Shown piece by piece: positions 31,159 to 47,085 of a DNA stretch of 57,433 nt. Made by a program: the position numbers and the translations under genes. The notes under the pieces were generated by a model. It saw only the letters and a list, made by a program, of their open reading frames with translations. It ran no database searches and was not told the origin of the DNA. Source of the stretch: Hygrocybe punicea (Eukaryota; Basidiomycota; Agaricomycetes; Agaricales; Hygrophoraceae). Every line of letters begins with the position of its first letter. The first letter of the stretch is position 1. The stretch covers positions 1 through 57,433 of the forward strand of contig OY744474.1 of NCBI GenBank assembly GCA_963556145.1. The letters are read 5' to 3'.

Positions 31159-31482
31159 TTATTGAATATAATAATAAGATACAACAATAAGTGTTATTAC
31201 AGCAATTATACAAATAAATCCTTGTATTAAAACAAAAATTAAAGAAGAGTATCTAAAGTATTTAAAGAAATAAAATAATTTAGGATATTTTATTTCAAAA
31301 TTAGAAATTGATAACAAATGAATTGCTGAAAGATAACCTAACACATTAGTAAGAGTCCATAATATAATAATGGATAAACTTAATACAGAATAAGCAAAAT
31401 TGTTAATATCAGTAGCGTTTTCAGGTAAAATTATTCCTAAAAAAGGTAAAATAATTGAAGATTTATATTTATTATCAAACAT
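31159..31482 (-). CDS. orfB copy 1: three-helix membrane protein
   Basis: 107 residues with about three membrane helices (30-57, 76-104). It is a paralogue of the ORF at 34174-34518: both share a Pro-rich start, an N-terminal acidic turn (PENATDINNF / PETISSFEKF), a W in the first long helix, KYPKLFYFFKYF against KYPKFKSIIKYF, and a C-terminal hydrophobic helix. It follows orfA copy 1 and precedes the DNA polymerase. Function unknown; small paired membrane proteins next to a plasmid polymerase suggest a plasmid-borne module. Confidence 0.65.
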   Translation of the reverse strand: MFDNKYKSSIILPFLGIILPENATDINNFAYSVLSLSIIILWTLTNVLGYLSAIHLLSISNFEIKYPKLFYFFKYFRYSSLIFVLIQGFICIIAVITLIVVSYYYIQ

Positions 31483-31512
31483 TTTTTTTTCTTAAATTTT
31501 TATTTATAAAAG

Positions 31513-31822
31513 TTAAAAATGGATATAAATAACTTTTTTTTTATCAGAATTAGAATTAGAATTAGAACTATTTGATGAACCTGTTTTTGTTTCATTATAT
31601 GCTTTTGCAGCTATAGCTGTTCCTATTATTGTAGCTATTTGCGATCCTATTTCTAAACCTTTTTTAATTTTACCGCTAAATAAAATAATTCCAATTAAAA
31701 AAAATAATTATTAGACCTAAAATAGTAAAATTATCTAATTGGATTAATATATTAATCCAATTTTCTTGTAAATAGTATAAAACACTTAAAAATTTAACTT
31801 AAAATATGTGTAATTAAAATCA
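31513..31822 (-). pseudogene. orfA copy 1: Gly-rich membrane protein, frameshifted
   Basis: Read with one fewer T in the T8 run at about 31698-31705, the minus strand encodes VLYYLQENWINILIQLDN, a membrane helix, then SGKIKKGLEIGSQIATIIGT and a Ser/Asn-rich tail ending in Lys residues. This matches the layout of orfA copy 2 (34553-34927): membrane helix, GK-rich Gly/Ala stretch, Ser/Asn tail. The start is unclear because the frame is also disturbed before it. It is either a pseudogene or a gene with a sequencing indel. Confidence 0.55.
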
Positions 31823-32040
31823 TTTTTTGTTTTTTTTTTTGTTAGTTTGTTTTAATTTGTTTTTGTTTAATTAAAAATAATATTAATTAATTTTAGTAAA
31901 TAAAAATTTAAAAAAAAAAAAGGCTATAACTAAATATTTAACACTGTAACAATAAAAAAAAAAAAAAACAAAAAAAAACAATTAAATAAATCTTTTCTGT
32001 TTTAAAAACCAAAATTTCTATTTTAAGAAAAATATTGTAG

Positions 32041-32049
32041 AGGGGGTTA
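32041..32049 (-). terminator. C-rich 3' motif, isolated
   Basis: Minus strand ATTAACCCCCT. The nearest upstream minus gene is a remnant at 32125-32320 and then rps3 (stop 32594). The 31823-32124 stretch around it has A and T runs only. Confidence 0.4.
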
Positions 32050-32124
32050 ATTTAATTATATTTGTAATGTGTAATATAATATAATAATATTTACATAAAT
32101 TACAAATAATAATATTAATATTTA

Positions 32125-32320
32125 TTAATAAAGAATTAATTTTAACATATAACTTTGAAATTTTCTTCTTAATTGTATAAATTTAGCTAATTTAGACCAT
32201 TTATTTTGTTAAATTAAAATAAATAATTATTTTATCTTCATTATATACTGCTAATAAATTAAAAAATAATACACATATTAATACTAATATATGAGCTATA
32301 GCACCTTTTTAGATAAATGT
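32125..32320 (-). pseudogene. Remnant of a membrane-protein gene
   Basis: Minus strand encodes GAIAHILVLICVLFFNLLAV, then after a one-base frame change WSKLAKFIQLRRKFQSYML and a TAA. The second part matches the plus-strand remnant at 4132-4203 (KLANFIQLKRKFQRYY), so both derive from one gene family now dispersed and decayed. Confidence 0.5.
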
Positions 32321-32593
32321 TAAAGAATAAAAATTATAATTATAATTTTTAAATATATAATTTTTTGTTTTATTAAAAATAAAATTATTACTATTATTTC
32401 CACTTTTATTATTAATAATATAAAATAATTTATTTATTAAATCATTAGCTTACTTAACTTATTGATTCTATAAAATTTTTACTACTTTCTGTTATTAAAT
32501 TTTTTATCGTTTATTTCACCAAACTTATATTTATTTGTATTATAAATTACTATTCTCTTTTAATAATTAATTATTTAATTTATTAAATTAGTA

Positions 32594-33678
32594 TTAAGTT
32601 AAATAATGTCCAATAGAAATTGTTAAACTAAATGCTCCTCTTTTATTTTTATTAGTATATTTAGCTTCGTCTAAAAAATTTATTTTTCCTCTAGCTAAAG
32701 CTCCTCTTCGAATAATTTTAAGTGTTTGTCTAGGAACTACTCTATGTGTTAATAATCTTCCTGCTATTTTTAAATTAATACCAGATAAGAAAGAAGGAAT
32801 TTTAGTAACATTTGTTTTTTTATTTAATTTAATAGGGTTTTTAATAATTGCTTTTTTAAAAAATTTTTTGCATAATAATTCTAACTTGGATTTTATTAAT
32901 CAATTTAGCTAACAGATTAACAAAAATATTACTATCAAAATAAGGATAATATAATCGAACTAAATCCAATTTAACAGGTTTTTTAAAATAATAACTTAAA
33001 ATTTTTAATATAATATTTAATTTTATACGATTTATTTTTATAAATGTTTTATTTTTATTTATATTTCTTTTATTATTTTCTTTAAATAAATAGAAAAATA
33101 AATGTATTACTACTTTTTCATTTGTAATCTCAAAAACAGGTTTACTAATTAAACTATTCATAGAAAAAAAAGAATAAAATAAAAAAGTATATATTTTTTT
33201 AATTATTTTAATATTAGCATTTTTAAATTTATAATTTATTTGTTGAGCATAATTAAATACTTTACCTTTAGGTGTAGTATTAAATATAGTAATTAATTTA
33301 AGATATTTATTAATATCTTGTTTATTACTTTTTTTTAAATATTTTTGTTCTTTTCTTTTTTGTAATTCAATATTTTTTTCACAACTTATATTTTCTTTGC
33401 TTGGTAATACTTTTTACAGATGATAATAAATTAAATTCTAATTTAGACAAAGAATCATTTTTTATATTTAAAATTAATTTTTTATCATTCCATTTTGAAA
33501 TATATGAACTCAAAATTGTATTATATGTGTTTAATCCTTTTAAATTAAGTTCTAGTAATTTTTGAAAAGAAATAGGAGTAGAATTTAATTTATTATTAGA
33601 ATTTAAATTATTTGAAATATTTGTTAATTTATGTTTTATTTTTTGTTTAGAAATATGATTTTCAAATAAGATTGCCAT
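32594..33678 (-). CDS. rps3: Ribosomal protein S3, with two apparent +1 frameshifts
   Basis: Mitochondrial small-subunit protein, as in other fungi that keep this gene. The ATG at 33678 (MAILFENHISKQ) is the likely start. N-terminal part: PISFQKLLELNLKGLNTYN and SKLEFNLLSSVKSIT. Middle: TTPKGKVFNYAQQ, SLISKPVFEITNEKVVIHLF and PVKLDLVRLYYPYFDSN. End: INLKIAGRLLTHRVVPRQT and KRGAFSLTISIGH. The three parts lie in three frames. The first join, near 33385-33397, needs one A removed from CAAAG; the second, near 32858-32866, needs one T removed from a T6 run. A gene this well conserved is more likely to carry sequencing indels than to be dead, but that is unproven. Confidence 0.85.
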
Positions 33679-33726
33679 TTTTGTTTGTTTTATTATTTTT
33701 TGTTTTATCATTATTTTTTGTTTTAT

Positions 33727-33955
33727 TGACGTCGCAGGCACTAAATAAAACGAGTAAATTTTATATAAATAAAAAAAAAAAAACAAATTTTTTTTTTAAT
33801 ATTTACTTTACTCTCTAGATATTGACTTTATTTAATTATTTAACATTCCATTTTTTTTTAATAATATACATTCGTTTTATTTTCTAGTTGTATAATGTTT
33901 AATTTAAGAGATATTATTCTTAAATAAATGTTAAATATATATTTATAATAATTAA
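33727..33955 (-). repeat. Leader repeat, copy upstream of rps3
   Basis: About 200 bases similar to 34961-35140 in the same orientation and position (before a minus-strand gene). Shared blocks on plus include GGCACTAAATAAA, TTTATTTAATTATTTAACAT, TTCTAGTTGTATAATGTTTA and AAGAGATATTATTCTTAAAT. This copy has additional poly-A/T. It may be a promoter or leader, or the footprint of a duplicated cassette. Confidence 0.6.
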
Positions 33956-34118
33956 GAATAAAAAATTGTGTGATATTAATATAATTAAAAAAAATAATAA
34001 AAATATTTAAAATTTAATAATATCTTTAAATATTAAAATTATTTTTTTTTTAATATTATATATTTTTCTTAATATACTCTTTTATTTATTTTTATACAAT
34101 AAATAAAAAATAAATAAA

Positions 34119-34128
34119 AAGGGGGTTA
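34119..34128 (-). terminator. C-rich 3' motif after orfB copy 2
   Basis: Minus strand TTTAACCCCCTT, about 45 bases after the stop of the ORF at 34174-34518. Confidence 0.5.
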
Positions 34129-34173
34129 AAATATAAAAGTTATTTGATTAATTCTTAAAATATAAAATTTAAT

Positions 34174-34518
34174 TTATTTAAAAATTATTAAAGCTATACA
34201 GGTTCCTATTAATATTAAATAAACTAAAATAACAAAAATAATTTCAAAAGTTAAAAAATAATAATTAACTTTTTTAAAATATTTTATTATTGATTTGAAT
34301 TTAGGATATTTTTCTTCTATTTTTTTATGATCTATTAAAAATATTACAATAAAATGTCCTACAATATCTATAAAACTCCAAAGTGTTAAAATACCTAAAA
34401 TTATTAAACTAAATAAAAATTTTTCAAATGATGATATTGTTTCAGGTATTATATTAATATCAAATAGTGAAAAAGGAAATAAAGCAAATATATAATTAAA
34501 TTTATTATTTTTTATCAT
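34174..34518 (-). CDS. orfB copy 2: three-helix membrane protein
   Basis: 114 residues from the ATG at 34518 (MIKNNKFNYIFALF). The frame is open to 34638, but that upstream part overlaps orfA copy 2 in another frame and is not needed. Paralogue of the ORF at 31159-31482 (see shared NIIPETISSFEKF and KYPKFKSIIKYFKK). Three hydrophobic helices. It follows orfA copy 2 by 34 bases, the same order as in copy 1. Function unknown. Confidence 0.65.
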   Translation of the reverse strand: MIKNNKFNYIFALFPFSLFDINIIPETISSFEKFLFSLIILGILTLWSFIDIVGHFIVIFLIDHKKIEEKYPKFKSIIKYFKKVNYYFLTFEIIFVILVYLILIGTCIALIIFK

Positions 34519-34552
34519 TTTTATTATATTATAAAACAAAAATTTTTGTTTT

Positions 34553-34927
34553 TTATGTTTTTTTAGATGAATTATTAGTATTTGAATTACCATTATTATT
34601 AGATGAAATTTTAGTATTTGAATTATCACTTTTATCATTAATATCTTTATATACTTCTTTTCCTCCAGTATAAATAGAAGCAGCAGTACCTAAACCTACT
34701 AATACTTTTCCTGCTTTTTTTAAAAGTTCTTTACCTGCATTTACAGAAAATACAAAAATAGATTGCATATCTAATACAAATATACTAAATAAAATTAATC
34801 CTCCAACTAAAATAATATCAAAACCTAAAATTTCATGATTATTTAATTGACAATTTATAAAATTAAAGATTTCTTGTAATTGTATTATTAATTTTAAAAA
34901 AAAAGTTGCAAATTTTAATTCTAACAT
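34553..34927 (-). CDS. orfA copy 2: Gly-rich membrane protein
   Basis: 124 residues: amphipathic N terminus, a membrane helix (about residues 35-58), then NAGKELLKKAGKVLVGLGTA, a Lys/Gly-rich stretch, and a Ser/Asn-rich tail ending KKT. Same layout as the frameshifted copy at 31513-31822. It lies directly downstream of the leader repeat at 34961-35140. The hydrophobic and Gly-rich pattern recalls small phage or plasmid membrane proteins, but no family is recognised. Confidence 0.6.
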   Translation of the reverse strand: MLELKFATFFLKLIIQLQEIFNFINCQLNNHEILGFDIILVGGLILFSIFVLDMQSIFVFSVNAGKELLKKAGKVLVGLGTAASIYTGGKEVYKDINDKSDNSNTKISSNNNGNSNTNNSSKKT

Positions 34928-34960
34928 TATTTTTAATTCTAATTAATTTTTTGTTTTAAT

Positions 34961-35140
34961 TATGTCACAGGGACTAAATAAAGCTAATTATATAATATTA
35001 TATAATTAACTAGAAATATTTACTTTATTTAGTTACTTAACATTCCACTATATTTATAATATACATTCATTTTATATTTCTAGTTGTATAGTGTTTAATT
35101 TAAGAGATACTATTCTTAAATAAATGTTAAATATATATTT
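34961..35140 (-). repeat. Leader repeat, copy upstream of orfA-orfB copy 2
   Basis: Matches 33727-33955 over most of its length; ends 34 bases before the ATG of orfA copy 2 on the minus strand. Contains an internal palindrome around TATAATATTATATAATTA. A candidate promoter/leader. Confidence 0.6.
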
Positions 35141-35417
35141 AGTTTAAAATTTTATATATTTTTAAGAATAATTACTATAATATTAAAAATATATTATTTC
35201 AATAATTAAATGTTATTAAAATATTTTTAAATAAGAAATATAAAATTTTATTTAACTTCTACTTAAAAAAAATACAAACTTAAAAAAGGTAGCAAAATAA
35301 GTTAAAAAAAAAAATATTTTTATGATTTTTAATTTATTTCTTTTTAAAAAAGAGGGGTTAAAAAATATATTATTATTTAATTAATTAAAAAAACAAAAAT
35401 AAATATTATTTTAACAA

Positions 35418-43118
<7,701 letters not shown>

Positions 43119-43191
43119 TTAAATAAAATTATTATATATATTAAAAAAAAAATAGCTTTTTTTTTTTTATTTATTTTATTTTTTGTTATAT

Positions 43192-43271
43192 CGGAATAGA
43201 GGTGATTCGAACACCTAAAGGTTTCCCTAAACAATTAGCAATCGTCTTAACTTACCAATGAAAACTATTCC
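43192..43271 (-). tRNA. trnS1: tRNA-Ser (GCT)
   Basis: Class II. Acceptor GGAATAG pairs with CTATTCC; anticodon loop TTGCTAA gives GCT; T arm GGTGTTCGAATCACC. Confidence 0.85.
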
Positions 43272-43313
43272 TAAAAAATAATAATTATTTTTTTTGTTAT
43301 TATTTTTAAATAC

Positions 43314-43385
43314 TAGTCCTTATCAGAATTGAACTGATACTAGCTACTTGAAGGATAGCTGTACAACCATTATACTAAAAGACCT
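43314..43385 (-). tRNA. trnE: tRNA-Glu (TTC)
   Basis: Anticodon arm GCTAT-CCTTCAA-GTAGC gives TTC; T arm ATCAG-TTCAATT-CTGAT perfect. Acceptor has one mismatch. Confidence 0.85.
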
Positions 43386-43513
43386 TTATTTAATATAAAT
43401 TACTTTTCTTTTAAATAAACAATAATTTAGTTAAGATATAACCTAACAAAATATATTTTTTGTGTTTTAATATTAAAAGAGTTAAGAGTTAAAATAAAAA
43501 TATAATTTTATTA

Positions 43514-43602
43514 AAAGAGTAAGCTAAAAGGTGAAGCAATAATAAAATAGTCTTAAACTAAACAAAAACAAAAATAAAAAGGTTCGATTCCTTTACTCTT
43601 TA
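43514..43602 (+). tRNA. tRNA-like sequence, possibly a degenerate Leu (TAA)
   Basis: Acceptor AAAGAGT/ACTCTTT and T arm AAAGG-TTCGATT-CCTTT are perfect. The anticodon region TAGTCTTAAACTA pairs by only three or four bases with a misplaced TAA, and the variable region is an ACAAAAACAAAAA run. A normal Leu(TAA) exists at 45288-45372, so this is probably a decayed copy or another tRNA interrupted by a repeat. Confidence 0.5.
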
Positions 43603-43884
43603 GATTTTAAACTAAAAATTTTAATTTATTTTTTTAGTTATAAAAGATTTGATTAAGATTAATCTTAAAATACCTTTAATCGTTATAGAATTTAAAATTA
43701 AAATAATACAATACTTAACTTATATTATTTTAAATTTTTTAAATTTAAAAGTTTAACGTTAGATTTTTGATAAAAATTAAATTTATCATAGGGTATTAGC
43801 TCTATTAATAAAATTTTTAATTAATTTTTGATAGAGGAAATATTAAATTAAGACTGAAAAAAAAAAACAAAAATTAAAAAAAAA

Positions 43885-44643
43885 ATGTTACAATATATTT
43901 CAAATTTTAATACTATATTTAATGATGCTCCACAACCTTGGCAACTGGGATTTCAAGATAGTGCTGCTCCAGGTTTTACTGGTCTTATAACACTGCATAA
44001 TACAATAAGTTTTTATTTGATAGTTATTAGTTTTGGAGTATTTTGGGTATTAGCTTCAACTATTTATTATTTTAATTCTAAAAAATCTCCAATTGTTCAT
44101 AAATATCTTAATCATGGAACATTAATTGAATTAATATGGACAATTTCACCTGCTTTAATTTTAATTGCTATTGCTTTCCCTAGTTTTAGATTACTTTATC
44201 TTCTTGATGAAGTAATTTCACCTACAATAACAATAAAAATTGTGGGTCACCAATGGTATTGGTCATATGAATATTCAGATTTTGTTACTGAAAGCGGAGA
44301 ATCTATTGATTTTGATTCTTATATGATACCTGAATCAGATTTAGAATTAGGTCAATTCCGATTATTAGATGTTGATAATCGAATGATAATTCCTGTAGAT
44401 TGCCATATAAGATTAATTGTAACAGGTACAGATGTATTACACTCATTTTCTGTACCTTCATTAGGTCTAAAATTAGATTGTGTACCTGGTAGATTAAATC
44501 AAGTATCCTTATTAGCTGAACGTACTGGAACTTTTTATGGTCAATGTTCTGAAATCTGTGGAATTTACCATGGATTTATGCCTATTGCTGTAGAAGCTGT
44601 ATCAATCCAAGATTATTTATCCTGGGTAGATTCTATGTTATAA
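43885..44643 (+). CDS. cox2: Cytochrome c oxidase subunit 2
   Basis: Complex IV subunit that takes electrons from cytochrome c, 252 residues. Two N-terminal membrane helices, then the intermembrane-space copper domain with GHQWYWSYEYSDF (aromatic electron-entry region) and the dinuclear copper site GQCSEICGIYHGFMPI near the C terminus; the upstream His of VLHSFSVPS is present. N-terminal leader DAPQPWQLGFQD is typical. A C-rich motif (CCCCCTTAA) lies at 44710-44718 followed by a hairpin-like AAAGTTTTAAAATAAAACTTT. Confidence 0.97.
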   Translation: MLQYISNFNTIFNDAPQPWQLGFQDSAAPGFTGLITLHNTISFYLIVISFGVFWVLASTIYYFNSKKSPIVHKYLNHGTLIELIWTISPALILIAIAFPSFRLLYLLDEVISPTITIKIVGHQWYWSYEYSDFVTESGESIDFDSYMIPESDLELGQFRLLDVDNRMIIPVDCHIRLIVTGTDVLHSFSVPSLGLKLDCVPGRLNQVSLLAERTGTFYGQCSEICGIYHGFMPIAVEAVSIQDYLSWVDSML

Positions 44644-44906
44644 ATAAATAAATAAATAAATAATAAAAAGAACTATTAAAAATAAATTTATTTTTAAAAG
44701 TTTTATTTTCCCCCTTAAAAAATAAAGTTTTAAAATAAAACTTTATTTTTTTTTTTTAAATTTAATTAATTTAACTGAATCTAGAAATAATGTTAATAAA
44801 AAAAAAAAAATAAAAAACAAAAAAATAAAAGTATATAAATTAACAAATAATTATTTAATATAAAATGAACAAATTAAAAAAAATAATATAATTTAATTAA
44901 TCTAAA

Positions 44907-44981
44907 ATGGTAAATGACAAACTGGTTCGTCGCTTCCTTTGGGTGGGAGATATATAGCGTGTTCGAGTCGCGCTTACCATA
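44907..44981 (+). tRNA. trnP: tRNA-Pro (TGG)
   Basis: Acceptor ATGGTAA pairs with TTACCAT. Anticodon arm CTTCC-TTTGGGT-GGGAG gives TGG. Confidence 0.87.
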
Positions 44982-45162
44982 TTAAAATTTGGATTTTTCT
45001 AATACTTAAAATTTTTATTAACAAAAAAAACAAAAATATAATATATATTTTTAAATATTGAATATCAAATTATTAAAGAAAATTTATTATTAAAAAAAAA
45101 ATTTTTTTAATTTTAATTTATTTTAGTTATTATTATATTTTTTAATTTGTATTTTTTAATTT

Positions 45163-45239
45163 AAGGTGTTATGGCAGAGTGGTTAATGCGGGGTACTGTT
45201 AATACTTTTTTCAGAGGTTCAATTCCTCTTAATGCCTTA
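45163..45239 (+). tRNA. trnN: tRNA-Asn (GTT)
   Basis: Acceptor AAGGTGT pairs with ATGCCTT using G-T pairs. Loop CTGTTAA gives GTT. T arm AGAGG-TTCAATT-CCTCT perfect. Confidence 0.83.
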
Positions 45240-45287
45240 ATTAAAAAAAAATAATACTATAAATCAAAAATCTAATAAATAATAATA

Positions 45288-45372
45288 GCGAACATGTTGA
45301 AATTTGGTAAACAATCTCCTCTTAAGCAGGAGTGGAAGTAATTCCTTAAGAGTTCGAGTCTCTTTGTTCGCA
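45288..45372 (+). tRNA. trnL2: tRNA-Leu (TAA)
   Basis: Class II. Acceptor GCGAACA pairs with TGTTCGC; anticodon arm CTCCT-CTTAAGC-AGGAG gives TAA; clear variable arm. Confidence 0.9.
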
Positions 45373-45468
45373 ATCATGTTTCAAAGATAGTGTTCACATT
45401 TTTTTTTAACTCCCTTAAAAAAAAAATAAAATTTTATTTTTTTATATTTTAATAAATTTATTTTTTTA

Positions 45469-45539
45469 AGCGAGATAGTGTAAAGGTAGCACAACAGTCT
45501 CATGATCTGTTAGATTAGGTTCAATTCCTGATTTCGCTA
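45469..45539 (+). tRNA. trnM: tRNA with CAT anticodon, copy 3
   Basis: Acceptor AGCGAGA pairs with TTTCGCT with one wobble. Loop CTCATGA gives CAT. Confidence 0.8.
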
Positions 45540-45910
45540 ATAAGTTATATTTTTGTTTTTTATTATAATTATTGAGTCATTATAAATCATAATACTTATA
45601 TGGTGATTTTTTTTTTAATTTGTATTTTTTAATTTAATTATAATTATATTAAAAGAGAATTAATTAATATAATTATATTAATTAATTATTTAAGCAACCA
45701 ACTGTAAATATCTATATATTTATCCTTTTTGATCTGTAATTAAAAAAAAAAATATTTCTAAATCAAAATTTATTTTAAATTTAAAATAAAAATGATTTTA
45801 TCCTTTTGAACGAAAATTGAAATAGAATTATAATTTAAATTATAATTATAATAATAACAGTTAATCTAATCGTTGGTGTCCTAAAAAAAATAAATTAATT
45901 AAAAAAAAAA
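45540..45910. other. Noncoding leader region of cox3
   Basis: Contains inverted sequences built from TTAATATAATTA near 45650-45690 and AATTATAATTTAAATTATAA near 45825-45845. No gene. Confidence 0.45.
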
Positions 45911-46726
45911 ATGAAAATTAATATAATTAGAAGTCAATTTCAAGCTTTCCCTTATCATTTAGTAGATCCTTCTCCTTGGCCAATATTAGTTGGGTTTTCA
46001 ATTTTTTCTATGGCCATTGGAGCTGTTATGTACATGCACGGATTTTTTAATGGAGGTTTATTATTAAGTTTAGGTTTCATTATTACAGTATATGGAATGA
46101 TTCTTTGGTTCCGAGATGTAATATCTGAAGGTACATTACTAGGTTGCCATACAAAAGAAGTTAAAAGTGGTTTAATTATAGGATTTGTTCTTTTTGTTGT
46201 AAGTGAGGTTTTTGCTTTCTTATCTATCTTTTGGGCTTTCTTTCATTCTAGTTTATCTCCAGCAATAGAAATTGGAGGTTCTTGGCCTCCATTAGGTATA
46301 ACACCATTAGATGCTTTTGCAATTCCTTTACTTAATACTTTTTTATTATTATCTTCAGGTGCATTTGTTACTTATGGTCATCATGCTTTAATAGCTGGAA
46401 ATAGAAAAGGAGCTATAATTGGTACGTTTCTTACAATTATTTTCGCTATAATTTTTACTGCTTTACAATATTTTGAATATTCTGAAGCTGCATTTACAAT
46501 GTCTGATAGTGTTTATGGTTCAGCTTTTTTTGCTTCAACTGGTTTACATGGAATTCATGTTATTATAGGTACAATTTTTATTTCAGTTGGATTATTTAGA
46601 ATTATAAATTACCATTTAACAGATACACACCACCAAGGCCATGAAGCAGGAATATTATATTGGCATTTCGTAGATATAGTGTGGCTATTTTTATTTATGG
46701 CTGTTTATTATTGGGGAGGAGCTTAA
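45911..46726 (+). CDS. cox3: Cytochrome c oxidase subunit 3
   Basis: Complex IV core subunit, 271 residues, seven membrane helices. Conserved segments: YHLVDPSPWPILVGFSIF, FWAFFHSSLSPAIEIGGSWPP with the acidic residue, HHALIAGNRK, and the C-terminal WHFVDIVWLFLF. It is followed at 92 bases by nad4L without a C-rich motif, suggesting co-transcription with nad4L-nad5. Confidence 0.97.
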   Translation: MKINIIRSQFQAFPYHLVDPSPWPILVGFSIFSMAIGAVMYMHGFFNGGLLLSLGFIITVYGMILWFRDVISEGTLLGCHTKEVKSGLIIGFVLFVVSEVFAFLSIFWAFFHSSLSPAIEIGGSWPPLGITPLDAFAIPLLNTFLLLSSGAFVTYGHHALIAGNRKGAIIGTFLTIIFAIIFTALQYFEYSEAAFTMSDSVYGSAFFASTGLHGIHVIIGTIFISVGLFRIINYHLTDTHHQGHEAGILYWHFVDIVWLFLFMAVYYWGGA

Positions 46727-46818
46727 TTAAATAATTTTAATAATAAAAATAAATAAAAATAATTAAAAAAAAACTCAAATATTAACGGTACTATAAGGAA
46801 AATTACAAAACATAAATT

Positions 46819-47085
46819 ATGAATCTGTCATTATTCTTATTTTTAATAGGTATTTTAGGGTTTATTTTAAATAGAAAAAATATAATTCTAATGATTATAG
46901 CTATAGAAATTATGTTACTTTCTGTAACTTTATTATTATTAATAAGTTCATTCGGTTTTGATGATAATGTAGGACAAATATTTAGTATATTTATAATATC
47001 TATTGCTGGAGCAGAATCAGTTATAGGTTTAAGTATTCTTGTAGCTTTCTATAGATTAAGAGGAAATATCTCACTAAGAACATAA
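46819..47085 (+). CDS. nad4L: NADH dehydrogenase subunit 4L
   Basis: 88 residues, three membrane helices; conserved acidic helix [14 protein letters not shown] and [14 protein letters not shown]. Its TAA stop shares its last A with the nad5 start. Confidence 0.96.
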   Translation: MNLSLFLFLIGILGFILNRKNIILMIIAIEIMLLSVTLLLLISSFGFDDNVGQIFSIFIISIAGAESVIGLSILVAFYRLRGNISLRT

